A stretch of 6,783 bases of DNA from an uncultured Erysipelotrichaceae bacterium. Lineage in GTDB: Bacteria; Bacillota_I; Bacilli_A; RFN20; CAG-826. The position numbers were made by a program, and so were the translations under genes. The stretch is taken from the NCBI GenBank assembly GCA_902791085.1, contig CADAUN010000080.1, forward strand, positions 1-6,783. Direction: 5' to 3'. Below, piece by piece: positions 1 to 6,783 of this stretch (positions are counted from its first letter, which is position 1; each line of letters opens with the position of its first letter). The notes beneath the pieces are model-generated. The model worked only from the letters and a program-made list of their open reading frames with translations, searched no databases and was not told the DNA's origin.

Positions 1-2678
1 GCGCTATTAAAGACATTGGAACCAAACTCCGTGACGCTCGTAGGAACTTGAATCGAAGCAAAGGAGGCGTTCGCCAAAGCATTATCCGCAAGCGTCGTTA
101 CTCCTTCTGGCAACACTAAATCAGAAACCAACGATTTGGTGCCTTTAAACGCATATTTGTCAATCTTTTGTAAGTGAGTAGGAATATTGATGCTTGCTAA
201 GGCGGTGCAGCCACTAAAGACACTTTCAGGCAAAAGTGTAATGGCATCAGAAAGCGTCACTTCCGTTAATTTCGTGCAAGAAGCGAATTCCGATACGCTT
301 AAAGCAGAAGCAAGGTAAGTCACTTTTTGAATGGCAAGACCATAAAACGCTCTCTCCCCTACCACACAATCCGCGCCAATGGTAATCGCACCATCCGGAT
401 TTTGAATCACGGCTTTGGAAAGACTGGAGAAAGCATTATCCCCAATCTTTTCTAAGCTATCCGGAATGTTAATTCCAGTGACGGATGACATGCCACTAAA
501 GGCGTAGGCGCCAACTTCACAAAGCGAATCGCCAAGCGTCAAAACCGAAGTCACTTTGCTCATGCCTTTAAAGGCATAATCGCCAATGACTTGAAGATTG
601 GGAGACAACGTCAATTCGGTGATTTTCGTATTGCCTTGTAACAAATAGGGAGCCACTTCAGTAACCGTGGAAGGCATCACATAAGAAGTCACAGCTTTGG
701 AAGAGTTGTACCAAAGCACTTTGGTTTGATCTTTGTTATAAATGAAGGCGTTATCTTCAGAAACGGACAAGTTCGCGCCTTCTTTGACCGTAATATCTGT
801 CAATTTCGAGCAACTATAAAACAGATTCGCTCCGAAATTGGCCATGTTGGAACCAAAGGTGAAAGAGACCAATTGACGGTTGTTACCAAAGGCATAATCA
901 CCAATTGTGGTTACGCTGTCAGGCATCACAAAAGCATAGGCGGCAAGAGTCGTGCTGCCAGGAACCAATTCGCCAGTGGCGGCTGTTCCTTCTGTGACAG
1001 AATAGAACGCGTAATTTCCAATGGTTTCGAGTTTATCATTGAAAGTGAAAAGACAATCTTGTCGTTGATAGAATCCTTGTGATTCGACGGTCTTCACATT
1101 CGCGCCGAAGACAATCGATTTTAAAAATTTATGCGAAGAATCAGAGCCAAACGCATAAGGCTCGATCGTGGTTACCGTATCCGGAATGGTAAACGTTTTG
1201 GATTCTTCCGTCTGGATTCCTTCATCGTTATAATCGGCTTTCGAAGCAGGATATCCTAACAAACGCGTCATGTCTTTGCTATAAAGAACGCCATCTACCA
1301 CGGTTAATTCGGTGCTCTTTTCCGAAACTTTGTATTCGGTCAATGTCTCAATTTTGTTCAAACCGCTTTGAGCAACGACATCCGCCGTCAAAGAAGCACC
1401 TAAGGTAATGCTTTGCAAATTCTTCATGGAAGAGACGATGATATCAGAAATTTTGCCATCACTGTTAAAGTTGTGGCCTAATGTCGTCACGGAATCTGGA
1501 ATCACTAACGAAGAGATCGCAAAACCGGTAAAAGCATCGAATTCCAACGTTTCGATCCCTTCCGCTAACGTCAAAGTCGTAACTTTCGTCAAACTGTTGA
1601 ATGCTTCGGATGGAATGGTACGTAAATCTGTGGTGCCTTTCTTTTCTCCATCTTCATACGTTTTAAAGACAACGGAAGTCACATTTGTGCAACTCGAGAA
1701 AGAACGTCTGCTTAACGTCGTCAAGGAGGCCGGCAATTCAATCGCAGTCAATCCAGTGCAATTCACAAAGGCTTCTTCCCCGATCATTCTTAATCCCTCG
1801 GGGAGGGTAAGAGTCTTGATGGCTGAGCAATATTTAAAAGCGGCGTTGGCAATGGCGATGACCGGAGCGTCTAAGAACGTTTGAGGGATCACCAAATCGA
1901 TGCTGCCATCATCTGCCGCATCTACCGTTTTTTGCATTTCGTCGGTATAGCCGATAACCGCATAACCGTTTTCTTCCTCCATATAGGCATAACGGAAAGT
2001 GCCATCACTAGAAGAAGCTTCATAGGCTTTATAGGCAGCAACAAAAGTCACTTCTCCCGTTACCACATAAGTCGACAAATCAATCAAGGCTTGCTTGACG
2101 TCGCCTTTCACATACCAGCCAATGAAGTGGTAGAGATAAGTGTCGTCTTTTGGATGAACAAGCAAGGATTCTTCTCCTGCGTAGGAAATACCAGTTTGAT
2201 TTTCTTTCGCCGATTGTGTGGAAAGCAAAGTGCCGTCATAATTCTCAAAATAAACGGCATATTTTTGCCGGTCATGAACCGCGATAGGGAAAGAAACGGA
2301 ACGGACTTCGGCATCGCTTGGATCAGAGATGGTGATTTGAATGTTGTCAGAGATGTCTTCTTCCGAAAAGGCTTTGCCCTCTGCCAAAGAGAAGGACAAA
2401 TTTTCCAAAGACATCGTGGTGCCGCCATCTTCTACGCCGTCTGTGCTGACATACTTTTTCACGACCAAGCCAGAATAATCCAAATATTCACCGATGGTGT
2501 AGCTGGTCTTAGTCGGTGTAGAAACGATTTTCAGATATTTTTCCACCACGGGGGCAACGCTAGAATTCGTTACGCTACTAAGCGAATTATTGTCCCCGCA
2601 AGATGATAGGGTTGCGCCGACGCCCAACGCCAAAAGGGCTGAACTTAAGACATACAAAACTTTTTTCGTGCTTTTCAT
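1..2678 (-). CDS. BspA-type leucine-rich-repeat surface lipoprotein (C-terminus beyond window)
   Basis: The frame is open from an ATG at 2678 to the left edge (892 codons, no stop), so the C-terminus is missing. The start is set by AAAAGGAG (2688-2695) 9 nt upstream. Residues 1-26 are a signal peptide with lipobox LSS-C27, so the mature protein should be anchored to the outer face of the membrane. In order: a Ser/Asn linker; a Big_3-like Ig domain (~47-135, with PTKTSYTIGEYLDYSGLVV); a Listeria-Bacteroides/InlB B-type repeat (~139-218, with NYDGT, FIGWY and FVAAY landmarks); an LRR_5 entry segment (~228-283, IPQTFLDAPVIAIANAAF); then about 20 LRR_5 repeats of the pattern IPDSVTTIGDYAF to the edge. 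Two repeats carry the BspA-type insert DGVLYSKDMTRLLGYPAS (462-479) and a related one at 641-661. Members of this family typically bind host or microbial ligands; adhesion is an inference here. It is probably the third gene of an operon, 23 nt after the preceding stop. Confidence 0.93.
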   Translation of the reverse strand, partial: MKSTKKVLYVLSSALLALGVGATLSSCGDNNSLSSVTNSSVAPVVEKYLKIVSTPTKTSYTIGEYLDYSGLVVKKYVSTDGVEDGGTTMSLENLSFSLAEGKAFSEEDISDNIQITISDPSDAEVRSVSFPIAVHDRQKYAVYFENYDGTLLSTQSAKENQTGISYAGEESLLVHPKDDTYLYHFIGWYVKGDVKQALIDLSTYVVTGEVTFVAAYKAYEASSSDGTFRYAYMEEENGYAVIGYTDEMQKTVDAADDGSIDLVIPQTFLDAPVIAIANAAFKYCSAIKTLTLPEGLRMIGEEAFVNCTGLTAIELPASLTTLSRRSFSSCTNVTSVVFKTYEDGEKKGTTDLRTIPSEAFNSLTKVTTLTLAEGIETLEFDAFTGFAISSLVIPDSVTTLGHNFNSDGKISDIIVSSMKNLQSITLGASLTADVVAQSGLNKIETLTEYKVSEKSTELTVVDGVLYSKDMTRLLGYPASKADYNDEGIQTEESKTFTIPDTVTTIEPYAFGSDSSHKFLKSIVFGANVKTVESQGFYQRQDCLFTFNDKLETIGNYAFYSVTEGTAATGELVPGSTTLAAYAFVMPDSVTTIGDYAFGNNRQLVSFTFGSNMANFGANLFYSCSKLTDITVKEGANLSVSEDNAFIYNKDQTKVLWYNSSKAVTSYVMPSTVTEVAPYLLQGNTKITELTLSPNLQVIGDYAFKGMSKVTSVLTLGDSLCEVGAYAFSGMSSVTGINIPDSLEKIGDNAFSSLSKAVIQNPDGAITIGADCVVGERAFYGLAIQKVTYLASALSVSEFASCTKLTEVTLSDAITLLPESVFSGCTALASINIPTHLQKIDKYAFKGTKSLVSDLVLPEGVTTLADNALANASFASIQVPTSVTEFGSNVFNS

Positions 2679-2701
2679 AAGATAAAACTCCTTTTCTTGC
2701 A

Positions 2702-4519
2702 TTAAGCGGCTTCCGGAACCGCAATGTTCGTGTTATTGATGTCAGTAATCGTAAACGTCAAATGATAGTAGTAATAATGATCGACGCGGGAAGAGGAATC
2801 GATCACGCGGGTATAGATTTCTCCTCTCATATCATCCGTTGATGTTGCGCCAATATTAATTTTCAAATATTGGTAGACGCCGTAGTAATAAAAGGGAGAA
2901 GAAGTCGATGAGATAGGTTCCCCGACTAACCCAGCTACCAAAGCATCGATAGCGCTACGGGCAATCATGTCGTTCCAAGCCATCAGTTCATAGGTGTTTT
3001 CTTCGCCTTGAGCCGCGACAAATTGTGGATATTGCCAGGTGCTTCTTCGGAAAACGATCGTCGGCTGATAAGCGGAGAAAGTGGAAGCAGATCCCCACTT
3101 TAAGACCACGTTCCCACTGGTGGGGTCTTTGCCATAAGGGGCCACAGAAGTATATTTGCCTTCTTCGTTCAACACGTACTTATAGCACATGTCGTTCCCC
3201 CCTTCTTTTCCGTTATATAACAAGGCGTGCGTGACATCGCCTTTATCAATTAAGTCTAAGCGCGTCGTTTCAAAACCAACCCCATCTTCCACCCTTGTTT
3301 TCACCGATAATTCCGGCAATGATTTGGCAAAATAATCAGGCGCATCAACGCGATTGCCTTCCAAATCTTCATAATGCCCTTCGCAAGAGGTGGTATAGGA
3401 TTTGAAGCCCCCCGTTTTAGACAAAAACGTATCGTTGGAAGACAAAGCGGCAGGTGCTGCGCCTTCATAAAATTCCTCAACGGCATTAATGACGGTGCCA
3501 CCAAGATTTTCAAAAACATATGGCCCTGCCAAGATGGAAGTGCTTGCAATGGCCGTCTGGCTTCTAGCAAAAATAACATAGACTGCCAAAGTGCCGTTTT
3601 CCATCACTGGGCAAAAAGCGGCAGGCCAATAATAAGCGCTGCCAAAAATCCGGTAAGACGGGATGTTAAAAAGACTTCGTGCTGTCGCAAAGAGATCTGC
3701 TTGATCGCTATTGTAGGTCAAGGACACGGCATATTTATCGCCAAAATATTGGGCAATACGAGGGTTATACATCAAATTTTCTGCGGTCCAATAAGTGGCA
3801 GGAGCAGGCATCTTCGCTTCAAAATCATCGCGGGTGACCGTTTCGTCACTGCTATAGGTTCCTGTGACCCCAGCATGGAAAGAGGAAGCATAAACGGAAT
3901 CTGCCCCATTTAATTGGAAATAATATCCCAAATTTGAGTTACGATTCATCGTTAGCCCATAATAAGTTTCCGGGTAATAAAGATAGTTTTCATTCCGATA
4001 AACCACCGGGGCATCATCGTTTGAAACAGTGCCTGTGCCAGACAAGGCAAATTTTCGTCGAATCGTAAAATTCGATTGAGCCAAATTTGTCGCGAAATAT
4101 TGGACGACAGAAGAAAACGCTTCGGACGGTTTCACTTGGATGGTCACAATTTGTTGCTCGTCCCCGCAGGTGAAACGAAGCGTGGCAACGCCAGGATGAA
4201 CGGCTTGAAGATTGGTCGAAGCTGATAAGGAAGGCGCTGATGCACTTAAAACGCTTAATGCATCTTTGTGAACCCCATCGCTTAGAAGAGCATATTCCCA
4301 AACGCTTCCTTCAGGAACGGTGACGTAGTCCTTTAAATCGATTTTATCCCCAAGTGTAAGATCTGGGATTTTAGCAACGGTAAAGGATTTATCCATCGCA
4401 GACGGCTCCTCTGATGAAGTGGGGATGATCGTGGAGGTAGCTTCGTTATTTTGGCAAGCGGCTAAGCTCATCCCTAAGGCGGCAAGCGATAAGAGCAAGG
4501 TTATTTTTTGTGTTTTCAT
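2702..4519 (-). CDS. Large lipoprotein of unknown function, Ig-like N-terminus (paralog of the upstream gene)
   Basis: 605 aa, ATG start supported by GAGAGGA (4529-4535) 9 nt upstream, TAA stop. Residues 1-21 form a lipoprotein signal peptide with lipobox LAA-C22, followed by a Ser/Thr/Glu linker. Residues ~46-131 look like a bacterial Ig-like beta domain: 'PDLTLGDKIDLKDYV', then a Pro-Gly turn ('HPGVATLRF') and a closing strand 'IVTIQVKPS'. The rest is a Tyr- and Ser-rich, probably beta-rich ectodomain with YRNENYLY (174-181), a second similar segment near 372-391, Tyr clusters at 544-546 and 582-585, and a C-terminal strand 'LTFTITDINNTNI'. Besides the lipobox Cys it has Cys118, Cys303, Cys379 and Cys445, which the paralog lacks. 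No catalytic motif or transmembrane segment beyond the signal peptide is visible. It lies 20 nt downstream of the 611-aa gene and 23 nt upstream of the LRR gene, so is probably co-transcribed. I do not recognise the family; a surface binding role is only an inference. Confidence 0.93.
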   Translation of the reverse strand: MKTQKITLLLSLAALGMSLAACQNNEATSTIIPTSSEEPSAMDKSFTVAKIPDLTLGDKIDLKDYVTVPEGSVWEYALLSDGVHKDALSVLSASAPSLSASTNLQAVHPGVATLRFTCGDEQQIVTIQVKPSEAFSSVVQYFATNLAQSNFTIRRKFALSGTGTVSNDDAPVVYRNENYLYYPETYYGLTMNRNSNLGYYFQLNGADSVYASSFHAGVTGTYSSDETVTRDDFEAKMPAPATYWTAENLMYNPRIAQYFGDKYAVSLTYNSDQADLFATARSLFNIPSYRIFGSAYYWPAAFCPVMENGTLAVYVIFARSQTAIASTSILAGPYVFENLGGTVINAVEEFYEGAAPAALSSNDTFLSKTGGFKSYTTSCEGHYEDLEGNRVDAPDYFAKSLPELSVKTRVEDGVGFETTRLDLIDKGDVTHALLYNGKEGGNDMCYKYVLNEEGKYTSVAPYGKDPTSGNVVLKWGSASTFSAYQPTIVFRRSTWQYPQFVAAQGEENTYELMAWNDMIARSAIDALVAGLVGEPISSTSSPFYYYGVYQYLKINIGATSTDDMRGEIYTRVIDSSSRVDHYYYYHLTFTITDINNTNIAVPEAA

Positions 4520-4539
4520 ACAAAGGTATCCTCTCTTTC

Positions 4540-6375
4540 TTATTCCGGCAATTTCATCTGGGCTTGAATCTCGCTCAAATCTGTTGTTCCGATGTGATCA
4601 ATCGTGATGGTATGCGTCCAGGTGTAGTCTTGATCCACCCCAGGGAAGTAAGACTTGGGCAACCGCATCGACAAAACGACAATCATGTCTTTTACCGTTT
4701 TGTCTTCGTTGTAATCGATATGCAACGTCATCGAACCCGTTTTTTGAAGTAAAGTCATGAAAGGGCCGGTATAAGACGTTACGTCTTGTTTATAACCTAA
4801 TTTCACAAAGCCTGTCATGGTGGAGAAAGAAGCAGAATATTGCGGACTAAAAGTGTAAGTGTTGGTAGCTTCGTCATAGGAAGGATAGGAAGAATTTAAC
4901 CAGGAGGTTTGAATCGCTAAGGTCGTTACGAACCGTTGCATATGGCCATAGCTATACCATTTGGGGTAAGAAGAGTTTTGCCCCGCCTCGATGATTTCTC
5001 CGGTCACCACATAGGAATTGGTTGCGGCAACATAATCGTAGTTATAGGTTTTTCCTCCATAATTCCAATAGCCGCCGGGATAAGTGTTTTCTCCAGAACC
5101 ATGGAAAATATCATCGTAAAATAAATCAGGGTTCACTTTGACCAAAGCCACTTTTCGATTCCAGGAATAAAAGACGCCTGAAGTTCCTAAATAAGGGCTA
5201 TTCGGTTTTAAGACGGTGCCATCTGCCCCTGTAATGACGTGTTTCCCTGAAATGGTGTAATTCAAATTGGTGCCTGCCATTTCTCGTAACGCCGAAACGA
5301 TGGCGGAAGTGTCGATTTTTTCTGGCGCTTCATAATTTTCGACATACTGATCCAAAGCAGAAACCTTGACCGCGTTAGGAAGAGAAAGACGGAACGGATA
5401 ATAATAGGTGATGCTAGAGCCATCTTGATTGGTCATCACCGGCAAAAGCTCGACTGATCCTTGATTCATGGAAGCAAAGATGAAATAAGGATAATAAGTA
5501 ATTCCGTTCGCTCTATGAGTAGAGCCAAATAGACCTAACGCATAGAAAAGACGAACGGCGGTACTTTGGTTCGCATAAAAGAGATATTTGAACCGCTTTA
5601 AAGAGGGCATCTTTGAGAAATAAGAGGAATAAGACCATGCGCTATTCGTTTGTAACAATTGCAAACTGCCCGTTAAATCGTTATAAGCCGCCTTATCCCC
5701 TGCCGGTTGTTTTTCTACGGTCAAATCATCTGCCGTTACGTCAGACAAAGAGAAGGTATACAAATTGTCGTCCAGCGCCGAAAGAAGATAACCACCTTTC
5801 TGTGTGGCGTTATAAAGATAGTTTTTGGAACGATAAATCTCTGAAAGGACCACTTCTTTCCCGTCTTCGTCATATTGATATTCCACGGCTTTGTAATTTT
5901 TACCATAGGCCGACAATGCCATTTTTAAAGAAGTGAATTCATCGCTTTCGACTGCTTGAACGGTGAATGTTTTTACCACGTCGTTCGCATAAACGTTAAA
6001 GACCAAAGTCCCCGGACGATAAATGACGATTTCGTTGGATTTGCCATCCCCACCACGCACACCACCAATGGCGCTTTCATTCGATGCGCGCATCACATAA
6101 GTCGTAAACGCAGTCGCGGTAGGATCTTCGTTTTTCCCCGGCAATACGCCGACATAATCCTCCACAAAAAGCGTCGCCCCACGAATCAGGGTCGGAAAAG
6201 CGCGCTTTTGATAAATCTGAGTCTTTTCGCTTTGCGAGGGCGTAGCATAATCTTCTGAAGAAGTCGTTGACGTTACAGAAGTATCGCTTGACCCCGCCTC
6301 ACGATTCGCTGGACTTTGACAGGCCACTAATAAACAAACGGCCAACCCTGTTAAGAAAACAGACGAACGTTTCAT
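4540..6375 (-). CDS. Large lipoprotein of unknown function, Ig-like N-terminus (first gene of the operon)
   Basis: 611 aa, ATG start supported by AAGAAGGAG (6385-6393) 9 nt upstream, TAA stop. Residues 1-18 are a signal peptide with lipobox LVA-C19, then a Ser/Thr-rich linker to about residue 52. Residues ~58-143 look like an Ig-like beta domain ('FPTLIRGATLFVEDYV', a Pro-Gly turn in 'YRPGTLVFNVY', closing strand 'VKTFTVQAVES'). The remaining ectodomain is rich in Tyr and Ser, with YRSKNYLY (181-188), 'LNYTISG' (371-377), the Gly/Tyr/Trp-rich stretch 'YPGGYWNYGGKTYNYDY' (432-448) and a C-terminal strand 'HTITIDHIGTT' (588-598). After processing, Cys19 is the only cysteine. Landmark order and positions closely match the downstream 605-aa protein, so the two are probably an old tandem duplication. 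A predicted promoter lies about 85-110 bases upstream. No enzyme motif is visible; function unknown, probably exposed on the cell surface. Confidence 0.93.
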   Translation of the reverse strand: MKRSSVFLTGLAVCLLVACQSPANREAGSSDTSVTSTTSSEDYATPSQSEKTQIYQKRAFPTLIRGATLFVEDYVGVLPGKNEDPTATAFTTYVMRASNESAIGGVRGGDGKSNEIVIYRPGTLVFNVYANDVVKTFTVQAVESDEFTSLKMALSAYGKNYKAVEYQYDEDGKEVVLSEIYRSKNYLYNATQKGGYLLSALDDNLYTFSLSDVTADDLTVEKQPAGDKAAYNDLTGSLQLLQTNSAWSYSSYFSKMPSLKRFKYLFYANQSTAVRLFYALGLFGSTHRANGITYYPYFIFASMNQGSVELLPVMTNQDGSSITYYYPFRLSLPNAVKVSALDQYVENYEAPEKIDTSAIVSALREMAGTNLNYTISGKHVITGADGTVLKPNSPYLGTSGVFYSWNRKVALVKVNPDLFYDDIFHGSGENTYPGGYWNYGGKTYNYDYVAATNSYVVTGEIIEAGQNSSYPKWYSYGHMQRFVTTLAIQTSWLNSSYPSYDEATNTYTFSPQYSASFSTMTGFVKLGYKQDVTSYTGPFMTLLQKTGSMTLHIDYNEDKTVKDMIVVLSMRLPKSYFPGVDQDYTWTHTITIDHIGTTDLSEIQAQMKLPE

Positions 6376-6399
6376 GCTTCGATTCTCCTTCTTGCATCA

Positions 6400-6446
6400 A
6401 TTCGAGGCTGGATCTGCGTAAAGAGTATCGAATATAAAATCCTCGA
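6400..6446 (-). promoter_or_regulatory. Leader segment with overlapping inverted repeats
   Basis: In the predicted leader, TCGAGG (6441-6446, minus strand) can pair with CCTCGA (6402-6407), and ATTCGA (6428-6433) can pair with TCGAAT (6400-6405). The two right-hand arms overlap, so the pairings exclude each other. Each is only 6 bp with a loop of 22 to 33 bases, so stability is doubtful. It does not match any riboswitch class I recognise. Confidence 0.2.
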
Positions 6447-6458
6447 CTTGACAACATG

Positions 6459-6486
6459 AATTTAAACGCGATCCCAAACATGTCAA
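6459..6486 (-). promoter_or_regulatory. Predicted sigma-70-type promoter of the lipoprotein operon
   Basis: On the minus strand a perfect TTGACA (-35, 6481-6486) is followed after 16 bases by TAAATT (6459-6464), which matches the TATAAT consensus at 4 of 6 positions. Transcription would start near 6450, giving a leader of about 75 bases. A better-looking -10 (TATATT, 6431-6436) lies closer to the gene but has no convincing -35 at the right distance, so the exact start is uncertain. The position between an upstream terminator and the first gene of the operon supports a promoter somewhere in this gap. Confidence 0.55.
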
Positions 6487-6519
6487 TTATTTTTTGCAAT
6501 ATTTACGGATTATTTTTTG
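6486..6519 (-). repeat. Two 11-bp direct repeats (A-tract) upstream of the -35 element
   Basis: On the minus strand CAAAAAATAAT occurs at 6509-6519 and again at 6486-6496, a start-to-start distance of 23 bases, roughly two helical turns. The nearer copy overlaps the TTGACA -35 hexamer by one base. The layout fits an UP-element-like A-tract that contacts the RNA polymerase alpha subunit, or a tandem operator for a regulator. The repeat is seen directly; either role is inferred. Confidence 0.5.
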
Positions 6520-6526
6520 GCAACAG

Positions 6527-6554
6527 AAAAAGCGCCGGAGTTTCCACCGGCGCT
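6527..6554 (-). terminator. Intrinsic terminator of the right-edge gene
   Basis: On the minus strand AGCGCCGG (6547-6554) and CCGGCGCT (6531-6538) form a perfect 8-bp GC-rich stem around an 8-base loop, and the RNA then runs into five U residues (6531-6527, the first shared with the stem). It starts 18 bases after the stop at 6573. There is no T-run on the plus-strand side, so it is unidirectional. It isolates the right-edge gene from the lipoprotein operon. Confidence 0.88.
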
Positions 6555-6572
6555 TCGTGTGATCAAATGTCG

Positions 6573-6783
6573 TTAGCCTTGAATGAACGTAAGACCTTTC
6601 TTTGCCCAAGAGTCAGCATGTTCTGTAGAATATTGCCAATCGTCAAAATAGCTAGTTCCATGACTGACAAGGCCTAATAGGCTCTTGGCTTTCAGGGTGC
6701 AAGAGATGAAAGTGACATGCATGGCCGTGTAGTTAGTGGCGTACGATCCATCCGCGTTATTCATCACTCCTTGACTGCCAAAG
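6573..6783 (-). CDS. C-terminal fragment of an unrecognised protein (N-terminus beyond window)
   Basis: 69 codons are visible, open at the right edge and ending in TAA. I do not recognise the protein. The visible part contains 'ADGSYATNYTAMHVTFISC' and ends '...ADSWAKKGLTFIQG'; it is polar with several aromatic residues (two Trp, four Tyr) and one Cys, and shows no membrane segment. Support for a real gene is positional: the stop lies 18 bases before a strong minus-strand intrinsic terminator, and the frame agrees with the direction of the other genes. A GTG and an ATG at 6762-6767 could be read as starts, but the only SD-like sequence (AAGGAG, 6767-6772) abuts the GTG and is 2 nt from the ATG, too close to work. 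The fragment is therefore more likely the tail of a longer protein. It belongs to a transcription unit separate from the lipoprotein operon. Confidence 0.6.
   Translation of the reverse strand, partial: FGSQGVMNNADGSYATNYTAMHVTFISCTLKAKSLLGLVSHGTSYFDDWQYSTEHADSWAKKGLTFIQG

Noticed and set aside
1408..1884. 158-codon plus-strand open frame
   Set aside because: Antisense to the LRR repeats; its composition mirrors the repeat codons of the real gene and no family features are visible.
1881..2606. 241-codon plus-strand open frame
   Set aside because: Lies fully antisense to the LRR lipoprotein, has no SD site or recognisable domain, and the opposite strand has a clear signal peptide and known domains.
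1..2678. Repeated minus-strand DNA patterns suggesting a CRISPR or tandem DNA repeat
   Set aside because: The repetition is at protein level (LRR units of about 23 residues) with diverged DNA; there are no identical repeats with regular spacers.
3374..3913. 179-codon plus-strand open frame
   Set aside because: Antisense to the 605-aa lipoprotein; no plausible ribosome binding site or domain.
6299..6499. 66-codon minus-strand open frame over the operon promoter
   Set aside because: Overlaps the start of the 611-aa lipoprotein in another frame and would begin upstream of the predicted promoter; the lipoprotein start has a good SD and signal peptide.
6456..6677. 73-codon plus-strand open frame
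   Set aside because: Runs through the promoter region and the terminator hairpin, antisense to the right-edge gene.
6762..6772. AAGGAG next to GTG/ATG as a start for a short 64-codon gene
   Set aside because: The SD-like sequence touches the GTG and is 2 nt from the ATG, too close for initiation, and the frame remains open to the window edge.

Overview
The window looks like part of a low-to-moderate G+C Gram-positive genome, probably a gut or other host-associated Firmicute or a Mollicutes-related Bacilli lineage. Three features point that way: every complete gene encodes an LxxC-type lipoprotein, Shine-Dalgarno sites are strong (AAAAGGAG, GAGAGGA, AAGAAGGAG, each 9 nt from its ATG), and the best promoter has a sigma-70-type TTGACA element. 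Spot counts of two 60-base lines gave 47% and 38% G+C. Tryptophan is encoded by TGG and no in-frame TGA appears in more than 2,100 codons, so the standard bacterial code is in use and UGA is not reassigned. The taxonomic placement is an inference from these traits only.

All genes are on the minus strand, so transcription runs from right to left. At the right edge (6573-6783) is the last 69 codons of an unrecognised gene, closed by an intrinsic terminator (6527-6554). A 155-base gap then holds the promoter of the next unit, with a duplicated A-tract motif upstream of its -35 element and possible alternative hairpins in its leader. Three tightly linked genes follow: a 611-aa lipoprotein (4540-6375), a 605-aa lipoprotein (2702-4519), and a very large BspA-type leucine-rich-repeat lipoprotein (1-2678) that is still open after 892 codons at the left edge. 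The intergenic gaps are only 20 and 23 bases and contain no terminator, so the three genes are probably one operon.

The two ~610-aa lipoproteins appear to be diverged paralogs. They share collinear landmarks: signal peptide and lipobox, Ser/Thr-rich linker, a predicted Ig-like beta domain, a YRxxNYLY motif, a second Asn/Ser-Tyr-Thr segment, and a TIT/ID-rich C-terminal strand. I do not recognise their family. The third protein carries an Ig-like (Big_3-type) domain, a Listeria-Bacteroides (InlB B) repeat domain and about 20 LRR_5 repeats. Together the operon looks like a cell-surface display cassette, most plausibly for adhesion or ligand binding. No RNA gene, mobile element or CRISPR array was seen.
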